Source: Sialis fuliginosa
Lineage: Eukaryota; Arthropoda; Insecta; Megaloptera; Sialidae
DNA: 64,000 nucleotides
Reading direction: 5' to 3'
Assembly (NCBI GenBank): GCA_961205875.1
Contig: OY540821.1
Coordinates: forward strand, 14,446,001 to 14,510,000
Position 1 is the first letter of the stretch, and the number at the start of each line of letters is the position of its first letter. Shown here one piece after another: positions 34,862 to 46,890 of this stretch. Below the pieces are notes generated by a model. The model did not search any database and was not told the DNA's origin. It was given only the letters and a program-made list of their open reading frames with translations. A program made the position numbers and the translations under genes.

Positions 34862-35280
34862 CAGTGTTTTTCAATCACAATTCTAACCCCCCCCCCCCTC
34901 ATACAATAGTTTTCACTGAAATCGTGCTGTAATTGTAGGTAATATAAGTTTCTATGTAATTTAATTGTATTTTCTTTTCGAAAAACAAGACAGGCCCAAG
35001 GGAGTCACTAATAATTATTAATCTTATTTTTAATTTATAATTGATAAGTTAATTATTAAATACATTGTGCAGTACTGATACAATCTTATTTATTTTTAAT
35101 CAGTGTAAATGTAAACGTGTATTTTATTTTTATTATGTCAAATTGTATTTTATTGCTTTTTTTCAGTAAATTAAATATTAATATTTTTTATTATTTTTTT
35201 TTCAATATACTCGCGTGCCCCTTTTAGTATTATCACGTCCCCCTAGGGGAGGGGGGCGCCCCACAGGTTGAGAATCGCTG
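34862..35280. mobile_element. hAT-like element, 419 bp, 8-bp target duplication
   Basis: The left tip CAGTGTTTTTCAATCACAAT and the right tip (inverse) CAGCGATTCTCAACCTGTGG belong to the 'CAGTGGTTCTCAACC' hAT group. ATATAAAC is duplicated exactly at 34854-34861 and 35281-35288. A C12 run (34887-34898) and a GGGGGG-rich right arm lie just inside the ends. The interior is AT-rich without coding capacity. Confidence 0.85.
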
Positions 35281-35891
35281 ATATAAACCATGATGAACTA
35301 GCCTATCTGTAGAACTGGTTATTTTATGTTCCTATTGATTCTATTTTTTTTTCAAACCGCCAGGAATATAATAGATAAGTACCAAAGTTTCTGAAAATAC
35401 AGGAAAATTCAAAGAAAATTTTTAAATATCGTTTTATATGAGTTTGTTTAGAGTTTTATTTATTCCAAAAATCTTTCTCAAGAAATATCGAGTAAAGGGA
35501 AACACTATCTATCTAAATATAAAATATTAAAATAAACTTACTATTAGTTTTTTTTTTTTGTAGTTTTGCATTGATGTATAGTAAAAAGTAGATGATGCGT
35601 AAAAATGAGATACAGTTCGTGAGTAGTTAGAAGCTAAATAGCATACACGTCTACTTGAAAGTGATAAAGCAAAGAATTTGCTGTCAGTGAGAATCGATGA
35701 TTGATATATGTACCAAGCCGCACATGCACCTCGTCAACTTGATGGTTTAGTGGCGGGTTTTATTTTTTAACAAGATCCAAGTTTGTTCGCGAACATTGTT
35801 CGTGACATTGATCTTTAAACCATTACCTTTTTATTTTGCTTCGTCAAGTTGAAAATGCGTTAATAAATAATGTAAATATGTATTATGTAAT
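35281..35891. other. No recognised gene
   Basis: A slightly GC-richer block at 35690-35830 (GCACATGCACCTCGTCAACT; TTTAGTGGCGGG) could be regulatory, but nothing specific is visible. Confidence 0.35.
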
Positions 35892-36000
35892 ACAGTGTCG
35901 CCAAAGCTGCGGGCAGGAGGAGGCAGTTGTCCCCTCAAAATTTTCAGTGGTGGGGCAATGACTTTGAAACTTTTTACCCCCCCCCCCCCCCAATTTTTTG
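35892..36000 (+). mobile_element. hAT-like terminus (solitary)
   Basis: CAGTGTCGCCAAAGCTGCGG followed by GCAGGAGGAGGCAGTTGTCC and a C15 run (35977-35991) resembles the 'CAGTGGCG...GGCAG...CCCC' hAT termini. No partner terminus was located. Confidence 0.4.
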
Positions 36001-36155
36001 TTTTTTACGGCGGGTTATTGAAGCGACGTGCAATTATAAAATCAGTTTCTGTAATTTTTTACTCTTAAAGATCCTTTAATTTTTGTAAACAACGAATAAA
36101 TTATAAAATGTAACCACGAGTCTAGTGAGAGACAAAGAAAAATAAAAAGAGAGTA

Positions 36156-36306
36156 CAGTGAAACCTCGGTAGTACGTTTTTTCTTTTTTTTAGGTCCCGG
36201 CGTTCTTCTATAAGATCCAATGTTAAAATATTTCGTAAGAACGTTTTTCTCGTTAATACGTGTTTTCCCCCAGTCCCTTTAAAAACGTACTAACGAAGTT
36301 CCATTG
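36156..36306. mobile_element. Pogo/Tigger-like MITE, 151 bp
   Basis: CAGTGAAACCTCGGTAGTAC at the left mirrors GTACTAACGAAGTTCCATTG at the right, with TA on both sides (36154-36155 and 36307-36308). CAGTG(A)AACCTCG tips plus TA targets are the pogo/Tigger hallmark. Confidence 0.8.
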
Positions 36307-36308
36307 TA

Positions 36309-37170
36309 TTTATTTTTATTTTTATTTTTTAACAATTAATCAAACTAAAGAAGAGTGAAGTCAATTTTGAATTTTAAAAACTCCAAGCCCTGTTCTAAAT
36401 AAAATATAAATCCCGTATTCATGAAATACAAAAATTATAATTAGGAACAAATATACTCAAAGCAAGATTTTTAAAACAATTTAAATTTTTACAGTTTTTT
36501 ATCCCAATTTGTAGTTGTTAGAACTTTTTGTTTGTTTGTTGTTACAAACAATTTGTAACAAAGTTTAAACAATTAATAATGTATACCTACTGGCGATATT
36601 ATTAATGTTCTGTCTACCCTTAAAACTTTTTATTATCTCTATTATTTATCTCTCGTCTCATAATCAGTCATTTGTAATAATTGTAATGGAGGTTAGAAAA
36701 AACAGAATTTTTGTTTTAAATTTATTAAATCATTACGAAATTTTTCTAAAATATAAATACCAATAACAAATAACAATGATAGTGAATTATACGAAAGAAA
36801 ATATTATATCTAAAATGAAAAGCATGCGTGAGTGAAAATTGATAATGATACGTTTTCGTGCCGATTTTTCTTTTCAAATATTCTATACCTGTAATTTTAA
36901 GATTGATGTTATTTGAAATCGAATATGATTCTTCAGTTTAATCATTCAGTCATATCAGAGAGTGAGAAAGAAAGAAAATACAATTCATAAATAATAAAAA
37001 TCAAGTAGAAAATTTAAAATACAAAAATAAATAAAAGTCTTTTTTATCGTTGGAACAAAATCAAGAAATTTGATATTTTTGTTATAAAGTAGTATTCAGT
37101 TACATTCCACAACCGCTATATGTAGTGAAAAACCGTCTTGCAAATAAGTATTAACAGTATTTTTTTAAAT
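36309..37170. other. No recognised feature
   Basis: AT-rich with (ATTTTT)n-like and TTTG-rich tracts. Confidence 0.45.
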
Positions 37171-37510
37171 AATAGACGAAGGCGGTCTCGAAGGTCTTCG
37201 GGCATTAGATAGTCTTAAAGATAATGGTGTAAGCTATATTTAAAAAAAAACTGGAGTCTGCTCGATCGCGCCAAGCTGACATATTAACTATTCAACTTAT
37301 TTGTTAAATTTTCAATTTAAATTTCTTAATAATAGCCGAAGGCGCACTCGAAGGTCTTCGGGCATTAGATAGTCTTAAAGATAATGGTGTAAGCTATATT
37401 TAAAAAAAAAACTGGAGTCTCCTCGATCGCGCCAAGCTGACATATTAACTATTAAACTTATTTGTTAAATTTTCAATTTAAATTTCTTAATAATAGCCGA
37501 AGGAGGTCTC
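37171..37510 (+). repeat. Tandem repeat, 160-161 bp unit, 2.1 copies
   Basis: Units begin at 37171, 37331 and 37492 (the last partial), each with AATAG(A/C)CGAAGG. They share GGTCTTCGGGCATTAGATAG, TCTTAAAGATAATGGTGTAA and CTCGATCGCGCCAAGCTGAC. Units 1 and 2 differ at few positions, pointing to recent duplication. Confidence 0.9.
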
Positions 37511-37566
37511 GAAAATTAACTGAGACTCCCTGAATCGAAAATTCGTCTGTCTGTTTATGAATTATA

Positions 37567-37730
37567 CAGCCACATACAAAAAAAGGTGTGCAATACCAAA
37601 AAAGCGAACATAGTCGAAATCCAAATTTTTGGAATTTTCTGATTTCCAGTTTTTTTTTATTTGAGCTTGAGTTTTGGGTTTAGGTTGATTTTTTTCCAAA
37701 AAAGGTGCGATACTAAAAAAGCGATCTATA
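37567..37730 (+). mobile_element. Left arm of the palindromic TA-type MITE
   Basis: ACAGCCACATACAAAAAAAG, CATAGTCGAAATCCAAATTT and the CCAGTTTTTTTT...TTGAGCTTGA tract match the left half of 5691-5965. A second partial GGTGCGATACTAAAAAAGCG follows at about 37703, suggesting a nested or rearranged copy. Confidence 0.55.
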
Positions 37731-37759
37731 GAATTATATATAATATAATTATAATATTA

Positions 37760-38300
37760 TTTTATTATACTATAATCTTTTAGCGGTCGCATATATTCCA
37801 CCGTTCGGACATCGTTCAATCACTAACATAAATCATATTCGCGCGCACACCCAAATAATGTATTGCCAACAAACAAAAATATGAAATCTGTGTGTACGTC
37901 GGATACTAAAGTTCCGCCAAAGTTTTTACAAGATACTAAAAACAACGAAACATTAATGTATTGTGCATAATAATATATATTCGTTTACAAATAAAAACAA
38001 CTATGGTTGATATATTAGATTAAATAATTTATTTGTTTAACGCCTCCGTGAGAATCAATATCGTTCCGCCTCTCCCTCGAAAAACAGTGGAAAATCGTTA
38101 GGAAAATTCATTGTAGACAAATTACGTTTCTCACTAAATCTGATCTAACCGAATTTCCACCGGAGAGAGAGAGAGAGAAAGTCAGATACTCCGGTAGCCT
38201 TGCCACAAAGATGTGGATATCTGTGGACAAATGAGACGATTCGGGAGAAGAGATTTTCACAGAGGCGCAGTTCTAAGGTTTTGAACTGATTTAAATTATT
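37760..38300. promoter_or_regulatory. GC-richer island with a (GA)n tract
   Basis: The composition rises sharply here. 38163-38180 is a GA repeat (GGAGAGAGAGAGAGAG), a type of sequence bound by GAGA-factor-like proteins at insect promoters. A 54-codon - strand frame (about 38280-38115) contains STDIHIFVARLPEYLTF, and a 34-codon + frame overlaps. No start codon, splice pair or family is convincing. Alternatives are a promoter with 5' exon, or a GC-rich repeat. Confidence 0.25.
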
Positions 38301-38539
38301 TTGCGGAAATGAAAACTACATTTATTATTAGTGATTATAATATCAGATCAAAAACTTAATAACGGTATTTCGGTAATTTTTATTTCAAAAACCGTTTTTC
38401 TTTTAAAAGGTAGCTATTTTAAAAATATAAAAACATTTGACCTAATTTTTAATTTATTTTTCTTTAAAATGGCACCTGCAGTCATTTATCCCCTCCCTCC
38501 TCTAAATAACTGAGTCAAAAAATATAAAAAGTCAACAAT

Positions 38540-38640
38540 ACTATTTTAAATTTTGGAGACATTAGGAGAGGGGTTATAGAGATTTTTTTTATAAAAGGCA
38601 TGTGAGGTGTCAAAATGTAGATCTCTCCATTTTTATTTTT
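38540..38640 (+). repeat. Repeat shared with 33870-33990
   Basis: CAACAATACTATTTTAAATT...GAGAGGGGTTATA...GAGGTGTCAAAATGTAGATC is the inverse of the tract beside the hAT-like end at 33870-33990. Confidence 0.55.
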
Positions 38641-40435
38641 TTCAATTTGTGGAAAATATACAAAAACGGGATAATCAAGTTTTTAAATGAACATACAGCC
38701 ACTAATTCTGAAATATTATAACTGTAAGATTAAGTTAATAAAACTTAATACTTAATTTCGTTTTTCCGTTTTTTGTGACGGATCAATGTAAGAAAAAATA
38801 TAATTATTAAGTGAGGTTATGTAATTTATTTATTATATTTTCAAATTAATGTACTTACATAATCACTATTAGTACTACAATTGACAAAGTTGAAAACTTC
38901 ATTAATTAATACATTTAAAAAAATTTAAGGCCAAATTTTAAACCAAAGAAAATAATATATTCGTACGCTTGTGTATTCTTGTATTCACTATCTATTCTAT
39001 CCGTGTTTCCCATTAGTGTCCATTAGTTCGAGGAATCTGAAGTTTGAAGTTAGCTAAACTAGAAATACGGAAAGGTATATAGCTCTAAAATAACAATGGG
39101 AAAAAGTATTTATACATTACGAATTCGATTACGACTTTTCTTAATTACTTCTCCGTCAGCCAACGTTTCTGTGTATTGATTACGAAAATGTCATCTTTGT
39201 ATCCCAAGTTTTAGTCACTCTCACATTTCAAACAAAAAATATTTAATTTAAAAGTTATGTAGTTAATTTTATTTTAATATTACAGTTTTTTTAAATTATT
39301 TTCTACAGCGCACCGTTTCAAAAATAAGTCGAAAAATTCGAAAATTGACATCAGTAAACATCCGTTTCCGGTTTAGTGATGGTTTTTAAAAATAAGAAGT
39401 GCACATCTACAGTATACAAGAACCTCAAGTTCAAAACTTCATTTTTGTAAATACCTTATGCTATTCGGGTAATCATGGATACATATGGTTTGGTTTTTGT
39501 CTTTAATTTTAATTTTATTCTTATATTTTATTCAACTTATTTAATAATAATACACATTTCATATAATAGTTTCTTACTTATGTTTTAATTTACTTGATTT
39601 GTCCCTTATTTTAAATTTTCAAAAAGAAATACAAATAGCTGTATTACTATATCGTTTTTCTCAAATAAAACATATAAATGAAAATACAATTTCTTGTTAT
39701 TATTATTACATTAATAAACTTGAAGTTAATTATTTATTTAGTAATGTAGTATATATATACCACTAAAAAACATATTTAGTTAAATTTCTTTAGAACAACA
39801 ATACACTTCAAATTACAAGAACTCTGTTCAACATAACCATATTTTCTTTAATTATGAATAGAAACAAGATTCTGTTGTTTATTTAAGAGAAAATTTGTTT
39901 ATTTAAACTTCCAAACAAAACCTCCGTGGTTTTGTTTGTATGCGAATTGTTTATTACAATGTTTACATTATTTAACATTACATATTGCTTGAAAATACCT
40001 TACATATAACCCGTATTACGATACAATTCAAATATTATCTAAATTGTTAGTTCCGGAGATGAAAGATAAATTGTAAGTATTTATTTATTATTAAAAATTT
40101 GTATAGTCTCTACAAATAACATTATGAATTTAATAATTAATTTTTGATGGATAATAGGTATAAAATATAATATTATGAGGTATTCAAACCTTCCTACTAT
40201 ATTTTCTTTTATTAAATTGAGTCAAATATATAACAAGGGTATCAATAACTTCAATATTCACCAATTTTCTTTTATATTATACTTGCTGTTGGAACACGTA
40301 GGAACATGTTGATGCAGATTTCATTTAAATCGGTTCAGTAGTTTTCGAGATTACCTCAGACACACACAGACAAACTTTAAATTTTTGTCTATTTAATGTA
40401 AAATGAGAAACATACATTTCATAAAAAAATGTTCT
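38641..40435. other. AT-rich stretch without gene
   Basis: Holds a small echo of 3911-3960 at about 39370 and, at 40300-40380, an 'AAATCGGTTCAGTAGTTTTC' + ACAGACAAAC repeat tail. Nothing else was recognised. Confidence 0.45.
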
Positions 40436-40660
40436 CCGATTTCAAAATTTTTACTTGATCTTTCCGTTCCAGGTCAAGACAAATACTTTTCGTTCCGTGT
40501 CTATCTGTCTGTGTGTGTGTCCCCTGACTCCTTGTTACACGCATAATTCATGAACCGCTGAACCGATATTAATGAAACTTGGTTGGTTGGTTTGGTCTGG
40601 CTTAAGGACGGTTCTATTTCAAAATTATTAAAATCGTGTGTAAGGGAGAACATTGTGCAT
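40436..40660 (+). repeat. Dispersed repeat family C, longest copy
   Basis: Includes GGTCAAGACAAATACTTTTC, GTTCCGTGTCTATCTGTCTG, CATGAACCGCTGAACCGATA and a (TTGG)n run. Parallel to 32351-32535. Confidence 0.65.
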
Positions 40661-42189
40661 TTATTTGGTAGATATTTTTTTTAAATTATATCGATCCGCA
40701 CTTAAAACAGTTTAATATATACTGTTCTAGAATACTGCGATACTGTTTTGGTTTTGGTATATTTGCAGCTTTCCGTTTGATAACCACTGCTCTAATATTA
40801 TGTAAAAAAAATATTCTGAATTTACCTGTCAATAATGTTACAACGAAGTTTATTTAACTAAAATAGAAAACTATAAAAAAAACTAAAAAATATTTAAATA
40901 CATATTATTAAAACTAATTAACGATACAAAAGTCAACTGTCTACAAGAAAAAAGAAACATACACAAGCCAATAATTAATAAACGAATTAAAATAACTGGA
41001 CGTCAAATTTCATATTGAAATATTCAAGTAAAAAATTATTAATTAAAAATCTCTAATTTTTCTTTCATAAAGAAAGACACGTTTATTTCATCACGTTGAA
41101 AGAACTGATACTATCTTTGTTTAGCAAATGACATATTTATTAATTGCTTTGTTTAATTTTTTATGCTATTTAACAGTAATTATTAAATATCAGAGACGTC
41201 TTCAGACAATTTTTATTTATTACAAAAAGCTGTAGAATATTCTATATTAACCGTCCCAAATAATCATGTCTTTTTAATTAACTAATTGTAAGTAAATATT
41301 TTTATTGCGAATTTTTCACTAATAATGTGAAAATAAAAATTATAGTCGATTAAAAATTTTGACAAAATTCCAAAAATAAAGATAATACCACATATAATTT
41401 ATGTTTATATATTTTAATTTGTCTGTCTGTTCTTTCATTGCAGCTTGGCAAGATAAAAGACCCTAGAATTAATTTAACTATACCTACTTATGATAATTGA
41501 TATTAAATGCCTGTCCTGAATAATTCAACGAAACACTAAACTGGTTAAGAAAAAGTGTACCTAATTGATAAAAAGAAAAAGTTTGATTTCAAAATAAACT
41601 CGGGCGAAACCTCTGTGAATATTAAATCATTAACAAATTAAAAGAAAACATAAAACAATTATTATTATATAAATATTCATAATATCTACATTATTTATTC
41701 AATTCATTAGTAAGTAATTAGTGAAAAATTGTATATCATTTATTTTATAATTAATACGTACTCCTTCTTTCGAAAAAAAGTTGAAATAAACTTTCACCAA
41801 ACTCTTCTTATCTATAGATATATTTATGCTAATGCATTTTTACGTTAGTACAGCCCTACTTACGAAGCGAGTTTTTGTCTATAATTAATCTATCAACTGT
41901 AGAGACAGTGTACTAACGCTGACAAGTAAATTTTAAAACTAGCTCCTTAATTGCTCTGATCTTAGCATTGACATGACTTGTCAGAAATATTAAAACATGA
42001 GTCGTTTTGTTTTTGAAACAACATTTACAAGAGTTTGTTGCTGTATACGTTTTTCATTATTATTTCAAATAAAGTTATTGATGTTTTCGTTCAAATAACT
42101 GCCATAAGGATCTACCTATTGCACATAGTAAGTGTCAAAAGTAACAATGAATGAGCATAAAATGATTTTGATTACAAACATAAAACTCT
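40661..42189. other. AT-rich stretch with one small inverted repeat
   Basis: At 41843-41918 perfect 10-bp ends CGTTAGTACA/TGTACTAACG enclose 56 bases; this may be a tiny MITE remnant. No gene was recognised. Confidence 0.45.
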
Positions 42190-42420
42190 ATATACAGGAT
42201 GATCATAAGAAGATCGGTTAAATGGGCAAAGTATTTGTATTTTTTCCGAAATGAATTATGGCGGTGTCAAAAATACTATGTAAACCACCCAATCTGAGTT
42301 GGGGTACTGCAGATTGGGAATAATCGGCCCCATTTGCCTATACACGACTCAATCTGCGGTGGGGGTACCGACAAATCGGCCCTGCAGATTGGATGGTAAA
42401 TAGAGGCCTTAACACATCAT
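42190..42420. other. Block with repeated CCAATCTG/CAGATTGG motifs
   Basis: Begins near a mariner-like tip ACAGGATGATCATAA (42194). At 42286-42400 it holds AATCTGAGTTGGGGTAC, GCAGATTGGG, AATCTGCGGTGGGGGTAC and GCAGATTGG, i.e. two diverged direct copies that each contain an inverted pair. Origin unknown. Confidence 0.4.
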
Positions 42421-42533
42421 ATTCAATTTTTTTTTGGCTAGCTCCAATAATAACAAAGTTGGCAATGATCACAAATATGAATAATTATGATAGCTGCCAT
42501 TGTAACTTAGGAAAAGCATAAATTGTTCAATTA

Positions 42534-42898
42534 CAGTACAACCTCGATATAACAAAACTGAAGGGAAGTAGAAAATATTCGTTACAGTGAAGTTTGTTAT
42601 ATAAAGGTTAGGTTGGTCTACAATTCGTTATAACATGGTAAGAATGTAGCGATGTCTATTTTTTTCGTTGTAGGATTCTCGTTTACATACTTAATGATTT
42701 CTCGTTTCTTTACGACGGTTAAGGAACACATTTTTGTTTTTCAACCATTGCAATTTTAAAACTACTTGTTGACAAATGTATTCGTAATATAAAGGTATAT
42801 TTTGCATTAGCTCTTACGGGCAGTTCTAGGGGATTTCGAAAAATTTGTTAAATCGAGGAAATCGTTATATTGAGGCTCGTTATATTAAGGTTACACTG
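42534..42898 (-). mobile_element. Pogo/Tigger-like MITE with transposase scrap, copy A
   Basis: Ends CAGTACAACCTCGATATAAC and ...CGTTATATTAAGGTTACACTG, with TA at 42532-42533 and 42899-42900. It is the inverse of 55248-55671, sharing the tract that encodes the transposase N-terminal piece in that copy, here on the - strand and with altered codons. Confidence 0.82.
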
Positions 42899-43280
42899 TA
42901 TTATTAAAATTTTAGAATTAGAGGTTGGAGTATGAAACATCCATGGGCATATAGTATAACAATAACTATAATAATATAAAAATATGTGTATGACAATCCT
43001 GCAAAGTTTAATTGCAAATACATACAGTAACATAATATTATTATATTGTTATTAATAACGAAGTTATACCGTATCCTCTTGCACAACATGTCAATTTTCC
43101 ATAAATACGTAATACGAAAAGCAATAACACATGATATAAGATATAGTATATACATACATACAATATGGTATATACATACATGGATAAATCTATTTTATGT
43201 GTTACGAGAAATCCCATATCCCTCTCGCGCGCGCATACATATTTACACGTAATAAAGTCTCTCACAGAGTAAGATTCCAT

Positions 43281-43400
43281 TATAAATGAAGTAACATGTG
43301 CTAGGTGCAACAACACAATGCTAGTCGCGACGACGCCTCAACACTGCCAAAGCTAGATCATATCACATGTGGGACGTTCTTCTGTTTATATACAGGGTGA
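43281..43400 (+). repeat. Direct repeat pair, unit 1
   Basis: ATGAAGTAACATGTG...GCAACAACACAATGCTAGTC...CTCAACACTG...TAGATCATATCACATGTG...TTCTGTTTATATACA is matched, with changes, by 44235-44360. A mariner-type tip ACAGGGTGAACC starts at 43394. Confidence 0.55.
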
Positions 43401-43665
43401 ACCAATATAAATACTGCAATTCAACAAACAAGAAACTACTCGCACTCAACTCAAATACGTTTTTCTATCATTCTATATCCTGCCCTGATCGCCCCGGGGC
43501 ATATCCCAATCCCATCCATGTTTGGTGTAGGCCGTGACGTCAATTATACAAATAGCTGGCTGCATATGTATAATTAAAGCCATGAAATAAAAAAAAATAA
43601 TAATTCTACTAATTACTTTTTTATTCAAGAAAAAACTGTATACATAAAAAATATTTAAAATAAAA

Positions 43666-44040
43666 ACGGCCAAGTGTGTGTTGGGCATGCATATGATAGG
43701 GTTCTGTAGCCATTCTCACTAGCTTTCTCTACTTGATAATACGTATCAAGAGTTTTTTCATGTTGACGAAAACTATTTTTGCTACAGTGTTCGTTATAAT
43801 TTTCATTGAAAGTACTAGTAAAAAGCTACATTTTTAATTTTTTTCAGATTTTTTAAATTGCTAGTTTTAAAAATAGGGAGGGGGACGCTCTGATAACGAC
43901 TTTGAACGCAAATGTATCGTAACTGAAGGGTTAAAATAAAACCTATCTAAAGATACGCCATTCAATGATTAGGTAAAAAAATTGAATTTACTTTTCAATC
44001 TATAGGAAGGAGTTCTAAAAAAATATTTTTTCAAAAATCT
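43666..44040 (+). repeat. 5' part of dispersed repeat family E
   Basis: ACGGCCAAGTGTGTGTTGGG, then GATAGGGTTCTGTAG, GTGTTCGTTATAATTTTCAT, GGGGGACGCTCTGATAACGA and TTCAATCTATAGGAAGGAGT. These match 61268-61610 and link to the 3' part at 17590-17830. Confidence 0.65.
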
Positions 44041-44234
44041 CATCATGGTGTATATTTAGAACACTAGCGCGAGTAGTTAAGGGTGAATAATGACGAAGAA
44101 AACTTTTCAAACATATAATTTTAAAAGGGGTATTATTTAATATTATTTGATAATCAATTATATTTTCCTAGATAAAATTGGGTTGTTATTTTTTTACACA
44201 AAATTATTTTTCGTAAATAATCTCTTTATAAATG

Positions 44235-44360
44235 AAGAAATATGTTAAATACGAGTATGCTACAACACAATGTTCGCCTCGACGCCAAGTTGTCGAGAAA
44301 GACACCTGAACACTGTTAGATCATATCACATATTGCGCTCTTCTCTGTTTATATATATAC
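44235..44360 (+). repeat. Direct repeat pair, unit 2
   Basis: GCTACAACACAATGTTCGCC...CTGAACACTGTTAGATCATA...CTCTGTTTATATATATAC parallels 43281-43400; about 950 bp separates them, with a family E repeat between. Confidence 0.55.
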
Positions 44361-45729
44361 ATATATGCATGTGTAGATGCAGTTGGGTTTTCTATATAAT
44401 ATATGAACCTATTTACTTGTACATATGCGCTGCGCGCTGTAATATTAATGCGTTTTAAGAAAAGTCATGAAAAGTTCTTCATTCCTTTTAGTGCTGGAGT
44501 TATATTTTGTGTGGACGCCACATTATATTTTTTTCATTCCTTAAAATTATTATGGTTTTAAAACTACGATACATTTTCAGTAGAACTTTTAGTATACTTC
44601 ATATTGGAGACTATCATATCCATAGATAAGGAAAGATAAAGGACAAATAACACATTACCTAACGTTGTTACCATATCGCTCCACAGTCATTGGCGTATCA
44701 TTCAGATTTTAAATTAAATATCAATTTAATTAACTAATAATAAATGTTTTATACTGTCTTTAAAAGTATTTCAGAGAAACGTTTTTTGGAACTATCATCT
44801 CTCATACAAACTAAATTCAATTGTAATTTAAAGCATATTTGCATATTATAAATTTTCAACTGACCCCTCTGGGATAATATGCATGGAAATGATGATTGTG
44901 ATATTTAAGAAAAGATGACCGCCGTAAAAGTTTGGTAACACTTTTATATTTTAATATATTGATTGATAAATTAAGAAATCGATATGGAGTGTCAGAATTC
45001 TTTACTATAAATATCTCTACACCTAGGAAACTTAATATTTAAAAGTATTTCGAAGATTAACTAAAACCTAGGTAATCCTAGATATACCGGTGTAACAGGC
45101 ATTAACGGTAACAAAATAATAGTTAATTTTGAATCGATATTATTTTCTGAAATATTATCACATCAACAATTTACAATTTATCTTTCACAACAAAATAATG
45201 CGGCATCAAAATATGCTTTCACATAAAAACATCCAATATATTTTTCTAAATTGTATTAGATTTCAACAAGTGATATTCACATACACATATTTCCTCTCAC
45301 ACCCCCATCAACTACCCATACGTAAAAGTAATTTTAGATAAAACAAAATCATAAAATGAAAATCTATGTCATTCACATTCCAACATAATGACTGTATATT
45401 CGACGTCATTCAGACTGCACGGCTATCAATGAAATAATCGGATAAACATTTGATAATAAAATTCATTTATGGAGTCACTGAAACAATGTTTTTGATACAA
45501 ACGTTGAAACGCGCGAATAACGGCAGATTTGTGTAAATATTTCTATTGTAAACAGAACACCAGTTGTATTGAAAATGTTTATGTGCATATTAATTCACTG
45601 CCGTTCTTTTCCAAATGTTATATAGTATTTGATTTGTAAACAAATACTCGTGAAAATTGTTTGTATGGATTTTAAAACGATACAATACTTTTTCTCGAAG
45701 TAATCTGTATATTTTACTTTTGTATACAT
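44361..45729. other. No recognised feature
   Basis: AT-rich; no bounded repeat or gene seen. Confidence 0.45.
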
Positions 45730-45930
45730 TAGAGTGGTCCTTATAATATGGGGTTAGGACGAATTTTGACCGGGCCGCCCCCCGAATCAACCCCAAATAA
45801 TTCCAAAAAAAATGTGGATAAGGTTTCAGCTCTCTATCTTGAAAAATGGCCATTACCAGAGGGGGGTGATTTTCCCATTTCAAATACACGTGTTTTTTCG
45901 ATTTTTCAAAGACTTGCATGCTAGAGGGTC
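45730..45930. repeat. Probable MITE end (AGAGTGGTCC...)
   Basis: AGAGTGGTCCTTATAATATG, GGGTTAGGACGAATTTTGAC, CGGGCCGCCCCCC and a long GC-rich tract stand out from the flanks and resemble a widespread insect repeat. The partner end is not visible. A 109-codon - strand frame over it is likely a by-product. Confidence 0.35.
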
Positions 45931-46679
45931 TTTTTTAGGAAATAGGTAGTATTTTTTCTCGAAAGAAAGTTAAATTTTAGATTTTTCATTTCTTGAGAAA
46001 TTTATAGCAAATTTATTATTTTTTAGTAGTAGTAGTAGCATCTCTATGGAAAGAAAAAGAAAAGAACTACATATAATATCAATTTAAAATAATTTTTAAA
46101 AATACAAACGATTTTATGTCTGTACCAGATAACTATTTGTTTTTCTTTATTCATTTAACTATGACAAAAAGAACAAACGTTTCAATATTCAAAAAGTAAT
46201 TTCAAAGTCACCATGGTTTCGCTAGAAATGAAATACTACTAAAAAAATGATCTCGTTATAGTAAGATTGTGTGAGACTTAACCTTGCTTTAGCGCCAGAT
46301 TACCTACATATAAAAAACAAAGAAGATTCAAACAAATGTATGTTAATATTATTATAAAGCATCTGTAGGTGACATAAATAATATATTTTTTACATGTCAC
46401 AAATACAAATAACAGTTTCAAAATGAACTGATGAAAAAATGATATTTCTTACTTACGTATTACAAAAGCTGTGGGATATCTTAAACTCTCTTAATGATTT
46501 TATAAAAAAAAGATCAATTAGAACTATGTAATAGCCAGTGGAAAAACATTTTTAATACGCTGTGCTTGTAACAGTGGTGTATATTTTACTATTATTGCAC
46601 AAACCAATAAAAGCGTGTAGTACTTACAATTAGATTAGGGATGTTTATGGATGCATAACAAGCCATCTAGTCAATTATA
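45931..46679. other. No recognised feature
   Basis: AT-rich; (TAG)5-6 microsatellite at 46024-46039. Confidence 0.45.
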
Positions 46680-46815
46680 CGAAACTGTTACCAAAACTTG
46701 ATGGTCATAAAAAAGTCAAATTCAATGCATATTTCTCATAGACATCGGTTTAAAATTGAATTTGGCGTGTGAGAGAGATGCTAGTTCCAAAAAGATGTTT
46801 CTATGAATTATCACT
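46680..46815 (+). repeat. Repeat shared with 19645-19715, containing a P-like tip
   Basis: ACGAAACTGTTACCAAAACT...GAATTATCACTAAATT matches the repeat upstream of the four-TM gene. Inside it, CATAGACATCGG at 46737 shares its first 10 bases with the P-like element end at 59916, and TTTCTATG at 46798-46805 could be its partner, but no target duplication is clear. Confidence 0.35.
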
Positions 46816-46852
46816 AAATTATTTTTAATGGCAAAAAAATATACTTATTACT

Positions 46853-46890
46853 AACTAGCTGAACGAACTGCCCGGATTTTCTCGTGGATT
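46853..46890 (-). mobile_element. Helitron-like 3' end, reverse orientation
   Basis: The - strand reads CCACGAGAAAATCCGGGCAG...TTCAGCTAGTTA, with the same CAGCTAGT end as 3266 and 13392. Confidence 0.35.

Noticed and set aside
45590-45919. 109-codon - strand frame
   Set aside because: Half of it lies on the AGAGTGGTCC repeat; no recognisable domain or start context.
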